64,000 nt of DNA, taken from contig CAAGKM010000004.1 in assembly GCA_900770395.1 (NCBI GenBank), positions 1 through 64,000 on the forward strand, given 5' to 3'. Under the pieces are notes generated by a model, which had not been told where the DNA came from, did no database searches, and saw only the letters and a program-made list of their open reading frames with translations. The stretch is from an uncultured Prevotella sp. (GTDB lineage: Bacteria > Bacteroidota > Bacteroidia > Bacteroidales > Bacteroidaceae). Positions 62,311 to 64,000 of this stretch are shown here, piece after piece. Both the position numbers and the translations under genes were made by a program. How positions within the stretch are numbered: the first letter of the stretch is position 1; each line of letters begins with the position of its first letter.

Positions 62311-62379
62311 CCTACTCTATAAAATAACTTTTCGGCTTCCGTTCCTTTTATACAGTTCGGTCTGTCTCAATTATTCCGG
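62311..62379 (-). promoter_or_regulatory. upstream element of precursor 2 (shared with precursor 1)
   Basis: CCTACTCTATAAAATAAC, TTCGGCTTCCGTTCCTTTTA, then CAGTTCGGTCTGTC and TTCCGG, closely matching 57266-57331. It ends 23 bp before the ATG of precursor 2, the same distance as in the other copy. No standard TAnnTTTG box is seen in it. Confidence 0.7.
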
Positions 62380-62406
62380 AATTATATTGAAGTTCATTTA
62401 TTAATT

Positions 62407-62814
62407 TTACTCATATATTTCGAATGAACCACCAAAGGTGTGTCCATTATATGTTACAACTAAATAATATACACCACTATAGTAAAGTCCGAGGTCTATG
62501 GTTTGACTGTCATTACAATTACAGTTTAAGATCCCCTCAGAGATGAGGTTGCCAGTTTCATTATATATATTATATGTGAATTCTCCTTCTGCTAATGCGG
62601 TTACCAACAATTGTTGACTATCCTCATCAAGGACGACACTCAAAGGAATACAAAAGTGAGCCGGAGCTTTCGATGGCTTTGGGTTGTTTCCCAACAGAGG
62701 TCCTTGTCGATAAGAGAGAGATACAGGGTACATAGAAGTGGTAGCTGACCACATCGTGGCACTTTGCATTGTGAAGGCAAACATGATTGCCAATAATTTG
62801 ATTTTTTTTCTCAT
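62407..62814 (-). CDS. DUF3244-like secreted protein
   Basis: A 135-residue protein with a signal peptide (KLLAIMFAFTMQSATMWSAT) and a small beta-rich domain (FTYNIYNETGNLISEG; LGLYYSGVYYLVVTYNG) resembling the DUF3244 family, which is frequent near Bacteroidales peptide and TPR-regulator loci. Its function is unknown. It is the first gene of the leftward cluster and is divergent from the TPR gene. Confidence 0.65.
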   Translation of the reverse strand: MRKKIKLLAIMFAFTMQSATMWSATTSMYPVSLSYRQGPLLGNNPKPSKAPAHFCIPLSVVLDEDSQQLLVTALAEGEFTYNIYNETGNLISEGILNCNCNDSQTIDLGLYYSGVYYLVVTYNGHTFGGSFEIYE

Positions 62815-62848
62815 AATTTTGAATTTTAATGTTTGAATTTTCTGGGTG

Positions 62849-62856
62849 CAAAGTTA
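62849..62856 (-). promoter_or_regulatory. -7 element of the DUF3244-like gene
   Basis: TAACTTTG on the minus strand followed by CAC, 35 bp before the ATG at 62814. Confidence 0.55.
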
Positions 62857-63049
62857 CGAACCTTTATCCATGCATAGAAATATTTGTTGTTTCATTGTGT
62901 TTCTGATATATGTTAAAATATGTTACCCCCCACTATTTAAGAAATTTAACCATCTGTATATCAGTGTTTTAAGTTGTATTCTAAAGTGACGAATCTTAGA
63001 ATGTTATGCAAATTTATGAGAAACGTAGAGAAACATTTTCTGTCCAAAA

Positions 63050-63081
63050 TTTGGTTGTTTGCTCTATTTTTTCTACCTTTG
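63050..63081 (+). promoter_or_regulatory. promoter of the TPR lipoprotein gene
   Basis: TTTG (63050-63053), a 20-nt spacer, TACCTTTG (63074-63081), 22 bp before the ATG at 63104. The remaining gap 62857-63049 has no gene. Confidence 0.7.
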
Positions 63082-63103
63082 CATCCATAAATCAAGATTC
63101 AAT

Positions 63104-64000
63104 ATGAGTATAGTAAGATTCATTGTTTGTGTTCTGTGCACATTTGGTATGTTATTTTTGTTCTCATGCTCTGAAGAACAACATTCTTTAGAAGAATTAG
63201 AGAGAATTAAAATGATAGGTGACGATAACCCTAAGAAAGCACTTGCAATGCTGGATTCTCTGAAAATTTTAATCAGAGAAGAGAGTGATTATGTCAAGAA
63301 CAAATATGATTTATTACAAATCAGACTGAATGACAAGGCTGACAATATACCCAATTCAGATATTATGATTAAGAATCTTATTGGCTATTTTGAAGAAAAT
63401 GGCTCTATGCTTGATAGACAAGAAGTATATTATTACGCAGGTAGTGTATATCGCGACTTACAAGACACCCCCCGATCTTTGGAATATTTCCTCAAATCTA
63501 TAGAATATGCCAAGAATGAAAATGATTGTGACTCGGTTATGATGCGCAATGCATATTCAAATCTAAATGACCTATATTATAAAGTTCAGAATTATAATGA
63601 TGCTGTAAAAATGGCTCAGAAAGAACTTGAAATCACCAAGCAGATGAGGAAAAACACAACGCTTCCATACTTGCATATTGGTACAGCATTTCTTGCGCAG
63701 AATAACCAACAGCAAGCTTGTATCGCTTTTGATGCAGCCTTTGATGAAATTGTTCGTTCAAAAAACACTTCAAGACATGAAGATGCACTATTCTATCTTT
63801 TGTGTGACTATTCTGTTATGAAACAATCTTCTAGTGCTCGAGAATGCTTTTCTCTAATAGAAACTGATCCAATATACGAGTTTTCGGATTTCCATTGCAT
63901 GGCATTTGCGCAATACTATGAATTATGTAATAGAGAAGATTCTGCTATCATATATGCTAAGCTCTTACTTGATAAAGGAAAAGACATATATAATATGTAT
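63104..64000 (+). CDS. TPR-repeat lipoprotein, probable regulator or sensor (cut by window end)
   Basis: The frame is open from the ATG at 63104 to the last base (299 codons, 3' end outside). A lipobox signal (VRFIVCVLCTFGMLFLFSC) is followed by helical TPR-like repeats (LEELERIKMIGDDNPKKALA, then YAGSVYRDLQDTPRSLEYFL, YAKNENDCDSVMMRNAYSNL). Bacteroidales proteins of this type often continue into a membrane helix and a DNA-binding domain and control nearby peptide or surface genes. That part is not in the window. It is divergent from the RiPP cluster. Confidence 0.75.
   Translation, partial: MSIVRFIVCVLCTFGMLFLFSCSEEQHSLEELERIKMIGDDNPKKALAMLDSLKILIREESDYVKNKYDLLQIRLNDKADNIPNSDIMIKNLIGYFEENGSMLDRQEVYYYAGSVYRDLQDTPRSLEYFLKSIEYAKNENDCDSVMMRNAYSNLNDLYYKVQNYNDAVKMAQKELEITKQMRKNTTLPYLHIGTAFLAQNNQQQACIAFDAAFDEIVRSKNTSRHEDALFYLLCDYSVMKQSSSARECFSLIETDPIYEFSDFHCMAFAQYYELCNREDSAIIYAKLLLDKGKDIYNMY

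Overview
The window looks like a chromosome segment of a Bacteroidales bacterium, most likely Prevotella or a close relative. This rests on Bacteroidetes-type promoters (TTTG, about 20 nt, TAnnTTTG), a SusC/SusD polysaccharide-utilisation locus (PUL), NigD-like, DUF4377, DUF3244 and DUF6078 proteins, the C39-peptidase/GG-leader peptide style, and a lack of strong Shine-Dalgarno sites. No tRNA or CRISPR array was seen.

Layout. 1-185: the end of an rRNA operon (5S rRNA and terminator). 190-3400: a leftward group of small secreted or membrane proteins of unknown function; three loci share an MKLT(D/N)KRFW start and one is a decayed copy. 3600-6950: an unstable patch with a DUF5131 gene, a HEPN/MNT toxin-antitoxin pair, a nitroreductase, and duplicated promoter and gene-end fragments that record past duplication and deletion. 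6900-17900: housekeeping genes (C69 dipeptidase, TrmH-type RNA methyltransferase, BamA/TamA-like barrel, MBL-fold hydrolase, DEAD-box helicase, serC-serA, YbjQ, NigD-like).

18000-35670: a PUL. A membrane-spanning AraC-type regulator lies beside SusC, SusD, a GH36 alpha-galactosidase, a GH28-like beta-helix enzyme, a heparinase II/III-type lyase, a GH97 of the inverting type and a GH88 unsaturated glucuronyl hydrolase. Together they suggest breakdown of an alpha-galactose-bearing, uronic-acid-containing glycan.

36600-49250: a mobilizable (not self-conjugative) element. It has two tandem tyrosine recombinases with a long structured leader, two excisionase-like HTH proteins, a MobC-like protein, a relaxase, a membrane protein and ParA. 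Its cargo is a tightly coupled four-gene operon: AbiEi-like antitoxin, AbiEii-like nucleotidyltransferase, PP2C-type phosphatase and an unknown protein. A symmetric four-half-site operator covers its promoter. This is one of the two best candidates for an undescribed system. After it come an hsdS gene missing its 5' end and a decayed tyrosine recombinase, the remains of a switching restriction-specificity locus.

53785-62814: the second candidate is a leftward RiPP (ribosomal peptide natural product) cluster. It holds two short double-glycine precursor peptides of 57 and 51 codons, a radical SAM/SPASM enzyme, a YcaO enzyme, a C39-peptidase ABC exporter, a 50-residue HlyD-like stub and a TonB-receptor-like barrel; a second barrel lies downstream. 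Both precursors have the same roughly 66-bp upstream element and a strong hairpin just after the stop codon. A TPR lipoprotein or regulator, cut by the window end, is divergently transcribed.
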